A stretch of 6,776 nucleotides of DNA from Holosporaceae bacterium (GTDB taxonomy: Bacteria; Pseudomonadota; Alphaproteobacteria; UBA3830), in assembly GCA_031284345.1 (NCBI GenBank), contig JAITAC010000005.1:1-6776 (forward strand), written 5' to 3'. Shown piece by piece: positions 6,552-6,776 of this stretch (its first letter is position 1; each line of letters opens with the position of its first letter). A program made the position numbers and the translations under genes. The notes beneath the pieces were generated by a model. That model made no database searches, was not told the DNA's origin, and worked only from the letters and a program-made list of their open reading frames with translations.

Positions 6552-6776
6552 TCATGAGATATGAGACATATTTAATCTCCCATAGGTTGAGTTAATATAC
6601 TCCATAGGAGTCATACCGTGCAAGCAGTTGTGAGGTCGGGAGTAGTTGTATTTTCTGATATATTTTTGCAACTCAGAATTTGCGTCTTCTGCAGTTGTGG
6701 TATCACGGAAGCGCCCTCTCAATTTTGAAATGCATCAAGGTTCCAATCGACGGTAGAAAAAACATGTCGATCGAAG
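6552..6776 (-). pseudogene. 3' fragment of an integrase-core transposase (IS3/IS481-like), broken
   Basis: On the minus strand a frame open from 6734 to the TGA at 6552-6554 encodes ELQKYIRKYNYSRPHNCLHG followed by MTPMEYI, the typical C-terminal end of DDE integrase-core transposases (YN..RPH..L.G.TPMEY). Upstream of it a second frame contains HFKIERALP and runs into a stop at 6703-6705, where intact relatives continue (N)GKIERF-like sequence. The gene therefore seems frameshifted within its last third. The rest lies beyond the right edge. The final catalytic Glu of the DDE triad may correspond to the E of KIER, but this is tentative. The presence of an IS remnant fits the repeat-laden surroundings. 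Confidence 0.65.

Overview
This AT-rich window carries a small set of bacterial genes separated by eroded intergenic DNA. It suggests an alphaproteobacterium with a reduced or decaying genome, perhaps a host-associated lineage such as Holosporales or Rickettsiales. That placement is inferred from A/T-rich coding, degraded intergenic sequence, repeat relics and the look of the proteins; no 16S rRNA or ribosomal protein gene is present to confirm it.

Left part, minus strand. After a partial repeat copy at the left edge comes an FkbM-type methyltransferase with an N-terminal membrane anchor (284-1174, GTG start with a perfect AGGAGG). A short gap with a second repeat copy follows. Next is a two-gene unit: a single-domain NifU-like Fe-S carrier (2278-2523) is followed 24 bases later by an exported Bax-type glucosaminidase (1444-2253).

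Middle. The stretch 2524-3032 has no confident gene. It holds one weak 33-codon reading frame and the likely promoter for the next unit. On the plus strand, tRNA-Thr(GGU) with an encoded CCA end is followed 30 bases later by thrS. The threonyl-tRNA synthetase has all expected catalytic, zinc and editing residues, but its N-terminal TGS domain is about 16 residues short. Fifteen bases after thrS lies a six-TM sensor histidine kinase that resembles the CqsS/LqsS type and has no receiver domain or neighbouring response regulator.

Right part. A third repeat copy begins at the base after the kinase stop codon. At the right edge is the broken 3' end of an integrase-core transposase on the minus strand.

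The tRNA-Thr, thrS and kinase spacing is compatible with one transcript that supplies both a tRNA and its charging enzyme. The minus-strand genes look like ordinary envelope and Fe-S functions. I see no CRISPR, toxin-antitoxin, phage-defence or biosynthetic cluster. The items most worth checking are the three-copy dispersed repeat with a conserved peptide reading, the tRNA-Thr/thrS pairing with its shortened TGS domain, and the orphan CqsS/LqsS-like kinase.
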